A stretch of DNA of 64,000 nucleotides from Marisa cornuarietis (GCA_004794655.1 SMMW01000540.1:1220001-1284000); one strand, 5' to 3'. Numbered from the stretch's first letter, positions 43,901 to 55,200 are shown. Numbers and translations: made by a program. The notes: generated by a model from the sequence alone, not told the origin.

Positions 43901-43964
43901 TCATGACCCGTGCCTAACGATGCAGAGACGCAAGCGACACCACTCTGATACTCAAAGTACATAA
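40961..43964 (+). CDS. C2H2 zinc-finger protein, copy 4 (class B), intact
   Basis: Coding exons: 40961-40988, 42280-42701, 43003-43096, 43290-43457 and 43699-43964. Lengths are identical to copy 2 (28, 422, 94, 168 and 266 nt), giving 325 residues. All borders are GT-AG; the exon 2 acceptor follows a long T run. It differs from copy 2 by a modest number of substitutions, including Gly5Arg, Asp10Lys, His18-Lys19 to Tyr-Thr, and Gln192Arg and Asn197Ser in finger 1. The last exon, with fingers 3 and 4, is identical to that of copy 2. All zinc ligands are kept. The predicted role is the same as copy 2: nucleic-acid binding by four C2H2 fingers, with an unrecognised N-terminal module. The neighbours are repeats only. 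A polyadenylation signal lies at 44,099. Confidence 0.85.
41267..41713 (-). other. antisense open frame in intron 1 of copy 4
   Basis: Counterpart of 20,319-20,786. It remains open for 148 codons, with a shorter hydrophobic run because the T/C tract differs in length. No family is recognised. Confidence 0.2.
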
Positions 43965-44098
43965 GTACAAGTCTTCGCTGGATGTTCAATTCACCATCAA
44001 CTGACATGTCTGTGCCAGCATAACTTGACTTTGTTCTACTCGCTGGCCAAGATTTTCCTTCACGGGTTTCACGAACATGACAATACAAAGACAAAGAC

Positions 44099-44104
44099 AA
44101 TAAA
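44099..44104 (+). terminator. AATAAA polyadenylation signal of copy 4
   Basis: 135 bases after the stop codon, in the same position as in copy 2. Confidence 0.55.
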
Positions 44105-44129
44105 AAAATTAAAACAAAGAGAAAGTAAT

Positions 44130-45100
44130 AAAAAATAAATCCACAACTTCAATTTTTTTAAACAGGATGGTATCTAATTTCAAAGCCCTTTTCCGGATAA
44201 GCTTTAAAAAATCTACTCTTTTATTCTGGACACTGTTCTAAATTTAAACTTTAAATTCTTGCCTTCAACTCTACATTCCTCAAAGATCGTGCGATTTTAT
44301 TAGTAAACATCTGTCATTATTTTTCCTTTGTCTTTTTTTCGTTCGAGTTATGTTCGATTAATAAACTGTTTGCATAAAACGCAAAATTGTCTCGTTTATG
44401 TCTTTGGTAACCAGTCAGTCCATACTGGCGAAATGTCTCTTATTTTTGTTTACAGACTATATTGAGGTCAAAGTTTAAAAGAATATTGTGTGAAACAAGA
44501 GATACTTAAAACAAAAGTCGAGATGACAGATCACTGCGAGATCACTGCGAGATATTACTGGTACGAAATTGTTGATAACAAACAGTGTCACGACCACCGC
44601 GCATTGTATCAGTCACTCAATCCTTTCAACACATACACGGAGCCTGACAAGTACGTGTTCTTTCACACAAATTAAAAGAAAAGAATGATTTGCCTAACGA
44701 ATCTCTCTGCTTTACTAAATATGAATAAAAGAAGAAAACAAGAAAAATACACAAATGAAAATACGTCCAGATAACTTTAAAATAATAAAATCCCTAACCT
44801 TTGAGTCCTGCCTTTCTGAATATCTACAAGAATACCTAAAGCCCTACTCAACAAATTCGCTCTCAACAATTCCTACTCGCCCTACTCAACAATTTCTTTT
44901 TTCTAATCCCTACCCTACACTTTGTTTCCTCTTTCTCAACCTCTTTCTTCCCCTAACTGACCACTCACTCCTTGCTCGCACTCTCCCTCACGTCATTTCC
45001 TTCATTTTTTTACATCACTCATCCACGTCTTCCGAACAGCTGACGTCATTCACGCTCTTTCGTTCTTCCACATTAATCCTTAGAATGTAAGCTTAATCAC
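44130..45100. repeat. 3' flank of copy 4, duplicated arms
   Basis: Matches 23,180-24,140. The right half pairs inverted with 37,435-37,965. The open frame at 44,755-45,090 has no supporting features. Confidence 0.6.
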
Positions 45101-45169
45101 GATACAATCAATAACTAATAACAATGATGCCTGACATTCAGCACTAGCTATACATTATCTCCTTCCATT

Positions 45170-45443
45170 ATTGTCTCTTTACACTCACGCCAACAGGGAC
45201 ATAAAGGGTAAAGGTCCTCTCAAAGATAATTTGGGGAGCAGTTCTGGGAACCGGAATTCTTTGAGAGGGCGGCGACCTTCTCCTGTCCCACACCCTACTT
45301 CTCATTACTAAATCATTTAAGTAATCTCGTTCCTATCATCGTCAGTTGACTTGCATGGGGGAAAAATATGCTGCGCCATATGGGTATCGAACCTGAGCGG
45401 ATCAGCGTTTGGATGCCAGTGCTCTAGCCACAGGACTGTCCGC
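45170..45443 (-). mobile_element. tRNA-derived SINE, family 2 (block II copy)
   Basis: Near-identical to 24,230-24,503 in the same context, so it was inserted before the tandem duplication. Confidence 0.65.
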
Positions 45444-45699
45444 TTCTCACGACACTCACACTGCTTTAGTTCTTGCATCGCTTTGATTTTAAATCGATGT
45501 CAGGAGTCCACCTGTTCCATAAAGGGTTATAAGAGAATCTTTTTGTGAAGATGTATGTATACTTATATTAAGCCGCGTGTGCTGATTTATTTTTTATATT
45601 AAGCCTCGCCTTGAAGCATGGGTTTGTTACGCGCCACAGTGCTGAGAACATTTCTAAGATGTATACTGTGATTTACACTTTGAAAAAAAGGAGACTTCC

Positions 45700-47310
45700 C
45701 CTAGTTATAACTGTTCACAACCTTGCCCCTAGTTAACTGCTCTCCTTCTTATGGCCCTAGTGATAACTGCTCTCCTCCTTATGCCCCTAGTTATAACCGC
45801 TCTCCTCCTTATGCCCCTACTTATAACTGCTCTCCTCCTTATGCCCCTAGTGATAACTGCTCTCCTCCTTATGCCCCTACTTATAACTGCTCTCCTCCTT
45901 ATGCCCCTAGTGATAACTGCTCTCGTCGTTATGCCCCTAGTTATAACTGCTCTCCTCCTTATGCCCCTAGTGATAACTGCTCTCGTCGTTATGCCCCTAG
46001 TTATAACTGCTCTCCTCCTTATGCCCCTAGTGATAACTGCTCTCGTCGTCATGCCCCTAGTTATAACTGCTCTCCTCCTTATGCCCCTAGTGATAACTGC
46101 TCTCGTCGTAATGCCCCTAGTTATAACCGCTCTCCTCCTTATGCCCCTACTTATAACTGCTCTCCTCCTTATGCCCCTAGTGATAACTGCTCTCCTCCTT
46201 ATGCCCCTACTTATAACTGCTCTCCTCCTTATGCCCCTAGTGATAACTGCTCTCGTCGTTATGCCCCTAGTTATAACTGCTCTCCTCCTTATGCCCCTAG
46301 TGATAACTGCTCTCGTCCTTATGCCCCTAGTTATAACTGCTCTCCTCTTTATGATAACTGCTCTCGTCGTTATGCCCCTAGTTATAACTGCTCTCCTCCT
46401 TATGCCCCTAGTGATAACTGCTCTCGTCCTTATGCCCCTAGTTATAACTGCTCTCCTCTTTATGCCCCTAGTTATAACTGCTCCCGTCCTTATGCCCCTA
46501 GTGATAACCGCTCTCGTCCTTTTGCCCCTAGTTATAACTGCTCTCGTCCTTATGCCCCTAGTTATAACTGCTCTCGTCCTTATGCCCCTAGTTATAACTG
46601 CTCTCGTCCTTATGCCCCTAGTTATAACTGCTCCCGTCCTTTTGCCCCTAGTGATAACTGCTCTCGTCCTTTTGTACCTAGTTATAACCGCTCTCGTCCT
46701 TATGCCCCTAGTTATAACTGCTCTCGCTTTTTTGTACCTAGTTATAACCGCTCTCGTCCTTATGCCCCTAGTTATAACTGCTCTCGTCCTTTTGTACCTA
46801 GTTATAACCGCTCTCGTCCTTATGCCCCTAGTTAGAACCGCTCTCGTCCTTATGCCCCTAGTTATAACTGCTCTCGTCCTTATGCCCCTAGTTATAACTG
46901 CTCCCGTCCTTTTGCCCCTAGTGATAACTGCTCTCGTCCTTTTGTACCTAGTTATAACCGCTCTCGTCCTTATGCCCCTAGTTATAACTGCTCTCGTCCT
47001 TTTGTACCTAGTTATAACCGCTCTCGTCCTTATGCCCCTAGTTATAACTTCTCTCGTCCTTTTGTACCTAGTTATAACCGCTCTCGTCCTTATGCCCCTA
47101 GTTATAACTGCTCTCGTCCTTTTGTACCTAGCTATAACCGCTCTCGTCCTTATGCCCCTAGTTATAACCGCTCTCGTCCTTATGCCCCTAGTTATAACTG
47201 CTCTCGTCCTTTTGTACCTAGTTATAACCGCTCTCGTCCTTATGCCCCTAGTTATAACTGCTCTCCTCCTTATGCCCCTAGTTGTAACTGCTCCCGTCCT
47301 TTTGCAGGCT
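45700..47310. repeat. expanded 30 bp minisatellite, about 53 units
   Basis: Units of 'tatgcccctagttataactg' plus 'ctctcstcct' repeat every 30 bases (one short unit near 46,350). Dimers dominate: first alternating cctcctt/cgtcgtt with gtgataac/gttataac, later alternating tatgccccta/tttgtaccta. This indicates 60-base higher-order expansion. At the same position in block I there are only about four units. A 549-codon frame across it is an artefact of the period. Confidence 0.95.
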
Positions 47311-47482
47311 CCATGGGCTGCCGGCGACTCACCTTCTCTGCTCGCCAGTCTTTCCCCCTTTTTAATTTTTACGACAGTTACCCACTATTGCCTACCGTAA
47401 GGTAGGCCCGTGGCATGCAGTCTGTACGGAATACGAAACTAGAGTGGCTCACTGGGGCAGGTTACTGCCATATTAGTCACAT

Positions 47483-50191
47483 CTCTTGGATTATAGCAAT
47501 GCACTAATTGGACCCGCAATTCTCCTCGGAGATGTTAATGTACACTTCGACAACAGTTCTCACCCTGACACTGTCAAACTGTCCGAAATGTTGCACACCT
47601 TTCGTTTTGTACAGTCCGTGTCGCAACCAACTCACAAAAGAGATCACATCCTGGACTGGGTCATACATCGACCTGATGACCACTTAGTCCAGTCAGTTGA
47701 TGTTTCCCACGATCTCTCATCTGACCACTTTCTCAGTACTAATCGAACTGGATCGCAAATGCCCATCATCGGCGCCAGTTTTCAGACCCACTCGGTCATT
47801 ACAAAATGTGGATAGACTAGCATTCAAAGCACAGCTGCAGATGGCGCTCCTCCAACCACCCTCTGCCGAGCAACTTGACTGTGTTTTGCGTAGAGTAGTT
47901 GATGACCACGTGACCCAGTGTCTCGACGTCTGATGCGCCAGTCTAAATGTGCGCCTTGGTATTCACTGATCCGTGTCGAACTCCGTGACCTGAAGCGCAC
48001 GCGCCGGCGAGCTGAACGTGTTTGGCGGAAGACTGGACTCGTCATCCACAAAGAAATTTATAATGCCGCAAAGCGAAGGGTTGCAAAATGCATTTATGGG
48101 GCTAATGCATCATATCTTTAGGGCCAAATAATTAACTGCACCCCCTCCAAAAAGCTCTTTGCCATCTGCTCACAAATGACTGGATCTAAGACAGCAACAC
48201 CACTGCCCACTGCCTACCCTGCTTCACTGCTGCCGCAAGTTTTTAGTGATTATTTCACCAGCAAGATATCAGACATTCGATCATCTTTAGACTCTGTGTC
48301 GGCGCTTGACAGCATCTCCTGTGATGTCCTCCCAGGATGCTCCATGTCCAAGTTCCTACCAGTCTCTGAGACCGATGTGAAAGCGGTTATCCTAAAAGCT
48401 AAACCAACAACTTGCGAGTTAGATCCGATGCCCACGAGCCTTCTGCTCGAGTGCTAGATACTCTACTTCCTGCCATCACACATATTGTAAATGTCAGCCT
48501 GTCGTCAGGTGTTTTCCCATCTTTGTTCAAAAATGCGGTGGTGAGGCCACTTCTAAAGAAATCCACCCTTGATGTCAATGTGCTAAACAACTACCGCCCA
48601 GTCTCCAACTTGTCTTTTCTCTCTAAGACCATAGAGAAAATAGTTTTGACACAGCTCTGGGCATACTTACAAGAGCACCATCTTATCCCACAAGCTCAGT
48701 CGGCGTATAGACCTTTCCACAGCACCGAGACCACTCTTATTAAAGTAACAACAGACATATTATCTGCTCTTGACAGTGGTGATGTCTCTCCATTAACCCT
48801 ACTGGACCTGTCTGCTGCATTTGACACTATAGACCACTCTCTGCTTCTTCACAGACTCCACACCCTCTACGGGATTTCTGGACCTGCGCTCTCATGGTTC
48901 AACTCCTATCTCACTGATAGGACCCAGACTGTGTTAGTTGATGGTCAGACATCTCGCCCTGCTTCACTTTTCTGTGGTGTTCCCCAAGGCTCAGTACTTG
49001 GCCCAGTTCTGTTCATCCTGTATACTAAGCCCCTTTCATCATGCATCCAGTCTCACCAGGTTTCTCATCAATCCTATGCTGATGACACGCAGCTTTACTG
49101 TTCCACTCCGCCGGCTGAGTCTCACTCTGCTATTAGCTCTATAGAAGCTTGTATCAGCGATGTCAAGGGCTGGATGGTAAAAAACAAGCTTAAACTAAAT
49201 GATGATAAAACGGAAGCCCTCTTGTGCCATAGAAGAAGACATCAACCTTCACTCGTCAGTCTGCCCAATCACATCAAGGTGGGCGACAGCAACATCACCT
49301 TTATGTCATCCGTTAGGAATCTGGGATTTATTGTCACTGATGACATGACACTCGATAGACACGTAGCATCTGTCTGTCGGTCTGCCTATTATGAGATTTG
49401 TAAGATCAGTGCTATCCGTCACTTTCTCTCTACACGCGCTACCAACACTCTTGTCTGTGTGTTTGTTCTTTCTCGACTTGACTACTGCAACTCCTTGCTG
49501 GCAGGCTGCCCCTCATCCCTCATTGAGAGACTTCAGAGAGTACAGAACTCCGCTGCACGTCTGGTGCTTAGAGCCACGAGAGACCATGTCACTCCTCTCC
49601 TTCGTTTCCTACACTGGCTACCCATCCGTTCTCGCATTCAGTACAAACTGTCTGTGCTGTGTTTTAATTTCTTTGCTGGCTCCTGTCCTGACTATTTCTC
49701 TGAACTTCTCATCCCTTACTCTCCGTCCAGACAACTACGCTCTTCGTCTGACGACCGTATCCTAACTGTTCCTGTCACCAGAGCAACAACATATGGTCAC
49801 AGGACTTTTGGCTACTGTGCTGCAAAACAATGGAACTCTCTTCCTTTCCATATCCGCCACCTTCCTACAACTGAATCTTTCAAATCTGCACTGAAAACAC
49901 CTCTTCCTTGAGCATTTCTCCTAACACAGTCCACACAATGCTCGTCCTTATTACCCTCCCCCCTTCCCTCTTGCTACTTTACCCATCTTTCTCGCAGAAT
50001 CACTATATTTTTCTGTTCCTATTACTTGATGTCTTTTGTTTTCTGTTTCGTCGTCAGTACTGTCGTTTTCTTTCGTCCCCTTTGTTCTGTATCTACTTAG
50101 TCCACGTCTCTTCCTCGTTTTAAGCGCTAAGAGCATGCTCTCTATGAGTGTGAATATGCGCTATAAACATCTTCACTATTATTATTATTAT
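47483..50191 (+). mobile_element. CR1/L2-like non-LTR retrotransposon, 5'-truncated
   Basis: The 2.7 kb element is bounded by 'ccatattagtcacat' on the left and 'tttagtttgcact' on the right, which are contiguous in block I (24,950-24,985, the empty site). It starts inside the endonuclease domain (GDVNVHFDNS at 47,530; DLSSDHF near 47,715-47,735), continues through linker sequence in several frames (frameshifts near 47,810, 47,930 and 48,450, and a stop after ANASYL at 48,121), and then has an open reverse transcriptase. The 3' end is 'atgcgctataaacatcttc' plus (ATT)n, as in L2/CR1-group elements. No clear target duplication is seen. Confidence 0.85.
48412..49911 (+). CDS. LINE reverse transcriptase (partial ORF2)
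   Basis: A 499-codon open frame, 5'-incomplete in biological terms because the upstream ORF2 is frameshifted. RT motifs in order: [20 protein letters not shown] (about 60-80), [12 protein letters not shown] with the first catalytic Asp (about 134-145), [13 protein letters not shown] (about 184-196) and YADDTQLY with the catalytic pair (222-229). [15 protein letters not shown] and [15 protein letters not shown] then follow. The C-terminal region ends [15 protein letters not shown]...FKSALKT. Reverse transcription of element RNA at a nicked target is the known role of the family. The intact RT core and (ATT)n tail suggest a fairly recent insertion, but the copy cannot be autonomous because the endonuclease is truncated. 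Confidence 0.85.
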   Translation: MRVRSDAHEPSARVLDTLLPAITHIVNVSLSSGVFPSLFKNAVVRPLLKKSTLDVNVLNNYRPVSNLSFLSKTIEKIVLTQLWAYLQEHHLIPQAQSAYRPFHSTETTLIKVTTDILSALDSGDVSPLTLLDLSAAFDTIDHSLLLHRLHTLYGISGPALSWFNSYLTDRTQTVLVDGQTSRPASLFCGVPQGSVLGPVLFILYTKPLSSCIQSHQVSHQSYADDTQLYCSTPPAESHSAISSIEACISDVKGWMVKNKLKLNDDKTEALLCHRRRHQPSLVSLPNHIKVGDSNITFMSSVRNLGFIVTDDMTLDRHVASVCRSAYYEICKISAIRHFLSTRATNTLVCVFVLSRLDYCNSLLAGCPSSLIERLQRVQNSAARLVLRATRDHVTPLLRFLHWLPIRSRIQYKLSVLCFNFFAGSCPDYFSELLIPYSPSRQLRSSSDDRILTVPVTRATTYGHRTFGYCAAKQWNSLPFHIRHLPTTESFKSALKTPLP

Positions 50192-50194
50192 ACT

Positions 50195-51103
50195 TTTAGT
50201 TTGCACTGGCAAACTGGCGTGAAACAGTTGGGCATTTGAAACTAACTAGGGTTGGATGCAGTTCGCTCAGATTGTTTTGACATTTATTTTTTAGTAAGCA
50301 CAAACGTTGTTTTGACATTTCTCAGTAACAGCTTGATAACTAAGTAGCAGCCTGATAACTCGACAGATTTTATGTAAAAGCCTGATAACTTGCGAGGGCA
50401 GCTGATGAATACCAATAGTTGTAGAAGTTGACAGATATTGTAGTAAGAACATGTTTCATGATCCGCTTCTCTGTCTGCACAGAAATCACCAAGCAGTTGA
50501 ATACAGTGGAGTACTGCAAGTTTGCTCCACGTGCTTTGTGTTGTCGCGAGTGTTTGTCGGGAGGATTGGAGTGCAATTAAAGGGTTAAAAATCTTCAGCC
50601 TCCAAAGTGGTGGCGGTGGCAGCAGGAGTTGTGGCGACAATAATGATGACGAATACAAAGAAAAGAAATATTTTGATCAGCATATTACTACATAACGAGA
50701 GTTTGGCGAGTGCATGCGATTTGATAGCATTTTGACCAGAACATTTCGCTACCAGAAATAAATGTTTGGTGTGTTTTTGTGGCTGATAAGTGACAGAAAG
50801 TACAACCATTTGTTTCGGCCTTTATATGAGTTGTTTCACAAACTTTCTGCATGGTTTGTATCAATGGGATCGAATTTGTACCAGTGTAGCTTGACTGCTC
50901 TTTTAAACATTAACTCTGTCAGTAAGTAAATGAAGGCCAATAGTCTCTACTCTTAACCTGCATGTAAACAGTTCTCAGAATACCCGGATGTTGTATTGTG
51001 TAATGTGACAGTTACCAAAGCGAAAAGATGATAAACAAAGACTCGCCGTCTGTGCTTCAACCGCAACCTGGCCTCACAGGGGATTCCATCGTATGTACAG
51101 GTG

Positions 51104-51105
<2 letters not shown>
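50195..51105. repeat. block II counterpart of 24,970-26,690
   Basis: Matches block I but lacks about 770 bases (25,115-25,925), including the MAFGGD frame. No gene is seen. Confidence 0.6.

Positions 51106-51157
<52 letters not shown>
51105..51157. repeat. (CA)n microsatellite
   Basis: About 26 perfect CA units followed by (TC)n. Confidence 0.95.
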
Positions 51158-51160
<3 letters not shown>

Positions 51161-51426
51161 CTCTCTCCCTCTTTCTCTCTCTTACCGGAGAGTCGGGGGC
51201 TTATCTTTGAAAGCTGCCCTATCGAAGGAAGGAAGGAAGGAAGGTAGGAAGAAAGGAAGGAACAAAAATGTTGATGTTGAGCAACGTTCACACAATTTGA
51301 AACATGAAGCCCGCTGTCATTGTACGAGAAACAATGGAAAAACATAAAACTGTTACAGCCATGGTCCCTCCTCACATCCCTCCCCTATAACACCAAAAAC
51401 ACCAGATGTTGTCACAAACAAGACCG

Positions 51427-51745
51427 CGTCCCGGGGATTCTTGCAAAAAAGCTTTCGCCCAGTTCATCACACTAGAGAATCACCTGGAAAATACCCACGG
51501 AGTAAAGATGGAGTACAGGAAGAATGAGCGCCGCCCCTGTTTGTGTCTGTGTGCGAGTTCTCCCAGAAAACCTACTCCAGTCGCCAGGAGTTTGATGAGC
51601 ACAAGATGACCCCTCACCCTCATGACCCGTGCAGATGGGAAGACGCAAGCGCCACAACTCTGCTCCTCAAAGCTCACAAGTCCAAGGCTTTGGTGGGTGT
51701 TCAAAGGACCAATAGACCACATTCACCACCAACTGACATAACATG
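51427..51745 (+). pseudogene. last-exon fragment of the zinc-finger gene
   Basis: Translates in pieces to KKAFAQFITLENHLENTHGV (finger 3 lacking its first cysteines) and, after a frameshift, CEFSQKTYSSRQEFDEHK-MTPH (finger 4 with the second Cys replaced by Ser), then DPC. The following 3' UTR-like sequence (aggaccaatagaccacattc, ccggccaagattttcc) matches 23,020-23,110. It abuts the end of block II directly. It is closer to the class A and 55 kb sequences than to class B. Confidence 0.7.
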
Positions 51746-51839
51746 TCTGTGCCAGAATAAGTTGACTTCGTTCTACTCGCCGGCCAAGATTTTCCCTCAG
51801 GTGTGTATCAACCCTGACACCATATTGTGTTACCTGTAA

Positions 51840-52258
51840 GTTTGTCAACACAAGACTGCGACGATACTGGAGCGTGAAATGTAATGTCACAGGGCATAAA
51901 CTGTTTATAAACTGTCACGAACATGACAATACAAAGACAATACAAGAAAAGAATAGACTTAGTAACAAAAAACCCCCATTTTTTTCAAGAGACGGGTATG
52001 TATTTTCAAAGCCATTTTCCGGACAAGCTATAAAATAATTTTTAAGTCTGCTCTGTAAATCTGGACGCTGTTCTAAATTTTAACTTCTTGCCTTCGATTC
52101 TATATTGCTCGAAGATCGTGTGCTTTTATCTGTAAATATCTGTAAATATTGTTCCGTTGTTTCTTTCGTTCGTATTATGTTTGCTTATTAAACTGTTTGC
52201 TCAATATCCAATATTCTCTTGTTTTATAACATGTACTAAAAAAAGAATTTGTATTAAG
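51840..52258. other. 3' flank relic of the zinc-finger gene
   Basis: Parts around 51,900-52,200 (cacgaacatgacaatacaaa; gccattttccggacaagct; ctcgaagatcgtgt) match the 3' flanks of copies 2 and 4 at lower identity. No gene is seen. Confidence 0.5.
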
Positions 52259-52259
52259 C

Positions 52260-52545
52260 TCAGGTAAAAGCTGTCATGCCTATATGTAAGAGTAACAGAC
52301 ACCTGAAATCATTTGTGCCATCCGCAGTCCAGCTGCTCAATCTTAGATGAATCGTCAATGGTGTGTGTGTGATGTTGTAGGTGCATACCTGATTTTCTTG
52401 TAAGTTTTTTTATCTATATATATTTATGATACATGTTACTTGCCCACATCCTTTTCCTTCTCATGTTTTGAATTTTTTCATTCACATTCCCATATTCAAA
52501 TTGCCCAATGGGACAAATAAAGTTGGTCATTGTCATTATCATTGT
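52260..52545 (+). mobile_element. 3' end of Rex1-like LINE
   Basis: The frame ends RHLKSFVPSAVQLLNLR and stop (about 52,298-52,350), followed by a 3' UTR and the tail 'caaataaagttggtcattgt'. It is related to 15,690-16,055. Confidence 0.65.
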
Positions 52546-52559
52546 TTTTGTCTTTGATA

Positions 52560-53100
52560 ACCAGTCAGTCCATAGTGGCGGAATGTCTCTTGTTTTTGGT
52601 TATAGACTATATTGAGGTCCATGTTAAAAGTGTTAAGAGATACTTAAAACAAAAGTCGAGATGAACGGTCACTAAGACCGCCAATACTTAGAAAATGTAA
52701 TCCTCTGTTTCGGCTTTTATATTAGTTGATTTATAAAATTTCCGTAAAGTTTGTAGCGATGGGACCTAACTTGTCTCCCTGTGATGTAACCTTGACACGA
52801 CAGCCGTGTGAGTGTTTCTACGCTGTAAAAATTAGTCCTGATCGTTATCCTTTCGTCATCGCGTTTCGAAATGACTCTTTTCTGATAGCTTAACCCCTCT
52901 TAACACTGCTTAACCCCTCTTAACACTGCATAAAATATAAGTATTAAAAACACTGGCTCATAACTGAAGACTGCGAAGACGAAAGTGGATGATAGTTATT
53001 TTTATTATTGCCTATACATTTTTGGAAAAAAGAAAGCTCGAACTTTGAAATAAAAGTTTAAAAAAATATCGCATTCCCCGTGCTTTCCCGGCAAAGCCAC
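52560..53100. other. intergenic, short repeat pieces only
   Basis: 52,555-52,680 resembles 23,450-23,600 (cagtcagtccatactggcg). 52,690-52,860 resembles 5,140-5,290 and 35,750-35,930. The rest has no recognisable content. Confidence 0.45.
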
Positions 53101-53103
53101 GAT

Positions 53104-53205
53104 CGTGCCTCATCGTGTTCTTTCTCTGTATGTGGCATCTGTTTACAGGGCTGGCTGTCTTGCCGTCTTAGTTGCTGACTCGGCGTAAAACATCAGTTCC
53201 CCTCC
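53104..53205 (+). mobile_element. SINE family 1, 5'-truncated
   Basis: Begins within the element ('tgttctttctctgtatgtgg') and runs to 'gactcggcgtaaaacatcag'. The tRNA-like head is missing. Confidence 0.65.
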
Positions 53206-53209
53206 CCCC

Positions 53210-53560
53210 TCCTCCGGTCTATGCCCGACCATCAAGGGTTATTCGATGTTCATACCGCGGTCGTGGGTCAGGTGCACTGAGTAAATACGATTTGCTTGAT
53301 AAATCATATAACCCACTAGGTCGCTGTTACGCGATCGCGCACTGACATGGGAGGTAACTGTGTCGGTATCGACGAGCATGGTTTATTGCCTCCCCTAGGT
53401 CTGGGAAGTGGACGCGGGCTAATGGCTATCGGACGTGACTAAGGCTTCGGAAGCATTTAATCTATCCTGTGTGCACCGGAGTAAAACCAGAAAACTTAAA
53501 AAGAAAAAGAAAAGACAAGACAAAAAATGAACAAACGCAAAAACAAAAAACCCCAAACAA
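53210..53560. other. intergenic, nothing recognised
   Basis: No coding potential or known repeat seen, apart from the A-rich tract at 53,495-53,575. Confidence 0.4.
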
Positions 53561-53564
53561 AAAC

Positions 53565-54480
53565 AAAGCAAAACAAATATGCGGAGCAAGCAGGACGTGT
53601 TAACACCCCGGTAGACATATCTGTGGAGCCGTTTCTATGCTTCAATGCTGGTTTGTAAACGTGTAAGATTTTAACATTTTTTTGTAATTTTATTAGAATA
53701 TTGTATTTGCGGTAGAGCGTACTACAGAAATATACATGTAGTAGAAGTATGTGGATTATGTCCCTTTTCTTAATAGACAACATTATCTTTTTGTAAACTA
53801 TACAACCACGACAAGACCGCAAGTTAATAACAGCTTGCTATAAATGTCATTAATCGTCAGATGACCAACATTATGTTGAAGATTGTTCAGAACTGTGATG
53901 CATGCCCTAAGGATGAGAAGTGTTTTTTGGGCGCTTGTAGTCTAGCTGGCTTTATTTATAAGTTTGGATATCTTTCCAGCTTATTCCAGATACATGGCGA
54001 TGGCGGACGGAGGTGACTCCTCCGATCGTGAGAGATAACTCCCTGCTACAGGTCTCCTGCCATTGCCTCACCTCCTACCCCTTATGCCACTGCAGCCTGG
54101 CTGACCCATCTACTACCCTGCCCAATATTATCACAGCCAACATTTGCACAGACCTGCCTGCTGTGGCCCCGACTATGCGGGTAGATCTGCCCCTGGGTAT
54201 ACCAATGCCATTGTCCTCGTTTCCGGTGCGCCTACCGACCCCCCCCCCCCTCAGCTTCTTCCCTGGCCACACCAGTTTCCATTCCAGCAGGCACGAATGA
54301 ATAAAAAAAAATGAAAAAAGGGATAATGAAGGCAAAGATTTAGATATAAACCTTGCAGTGCGTGATGTGTAACTGCGAAGCTATCAAATAATAGTCAAGC
54401 ACTAGTGAGATGCCAGCTCAAGGTCGTTGAATTTTGTCTACAAAGGGTCGACAAGGGAAAAAGGTCAAGGACGCTCATCA
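53565..54480 (+). pseudogene. decayed 5' part of the zinc-finger gene
   Basis: 53,577-53,810 matches intron 1 of copies 2 and 4 (20,690-20,960). 53,870-53,980 matches the region up to the exon 2 acceptor. 53,990-54,250 is a proline-coding exon 2 relic with stops. 54,300-54,455 matches intron 2/exon 3 up to 'agggtcgacaaggg'. Divergence is high and no frame is conserved. Confidence 0.6.
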
Positions 54481-54539
54481 TGAGGGCGACTTGCCGCAGC
54501 TCGCTAGCATTTTAGTTCTGATTATTATTTACTAGCCTA

Positions 54540-54830
54540 AGGTCATCACTACATCCACTAAATTTACTATTACTGGGAGTGTGTATGTGTATGCGCGCGA
54601 GAGATAAATAGATTATTTCAACATGTATACATTATTTTTTATATTCTGTATATGTCTGTATTATCTCCTTCTATATCATGTATATGTATTTTTATATTAT
54701 GTATATGTATGTATTTTATATTATGTATGTGTATGTATTTTATATTATGTATGTATTATTGCTAGTGCGAGCGCTATTTGGAATTGCCCTTGGGGAAAAA
54801 TAAAGTGGTATTGTATTGTATTTTCACTAG
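54540..54830 (+). mobile_element. LINE 3' tail (family ending aattgcccttggggaaaaat)
   Basis: 'cctaaggtcatcactacatc' through 'aaataaagtggtattgtatt' parallels 58,110-58,318. The microsatellite-like (TATGTAT)n interior differs in length. Confidence 0.6.
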
Positions 54831-54934
54831 CAGGTGACACCTTGAGGCAGCGGCACCATTTGCTGGGGATGAATTTTCGTCGTTTCATTTTGCTTTTGCA
54901 TCTTCAGACCTCAGCACACAGTCTGGAAATCGCA

Positions 54935-55200
54935 CGGTTTCGTACCACCAGAGCTCAAAACACACAAGTTAAGGTTTCGCTGGATGTTCAAAAGACCAAT
55001 TAAACACAGGACAGAAGGCAACATTTCCCTGCCGAACAGTTCTACTCGTGGCCAAGATTTTCCTTCACGGGTGTATAAACCACATTATATTGCGTACCTG
55101 TAGGTTTGTGAACACAAGAATGCGAGGAAACTGGATCATGAAGTGTGGCGTCACATGACACACATTATGACGTCACGTGTGTATAAACTGTCACGAACAT
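54935..55200 (+). pseudogene. 3' UTR relic of the zinc-finger gene
   Basis: 'ttcgctggatgttcaaaaga' and 'tggccaagattttccttcac' match 23,023-23,115 downstream of the copy 2 stop codon, extending the 53.6 kb relic. It also contains a TGACGTCA palindrome near 55,171. Confidence 0.55.

Larger units (their letters stand above)
27361..51426. repeat. segmental duplication, block II
   Basis: Second copy of the block described for 2,605-27,050. It differs by a longer minisatellite (45.7-47.3 kb), the CR1/L2-like LINE at 47.48-50.19 kb, an additional 38.34-39.9 kb copy of the minisatellite/spacer segment containing another LINE tail, and loss of parts of the Rex1-like LINE. It ends at 'caagaccgc', where it abuts a zinc-finger gene fragment. 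Confidence 0.85.

Noticed and set aside
45723..47400. Open frames of 370 and 549 codons
   Set aside because: Same artefact over the 30 bp minisatellite; composition is purely the repeat in different frames.
48250..48590. Minus-strand frames in the LINE
   Set aside because: Shadows of the retrotransposon coding strand.
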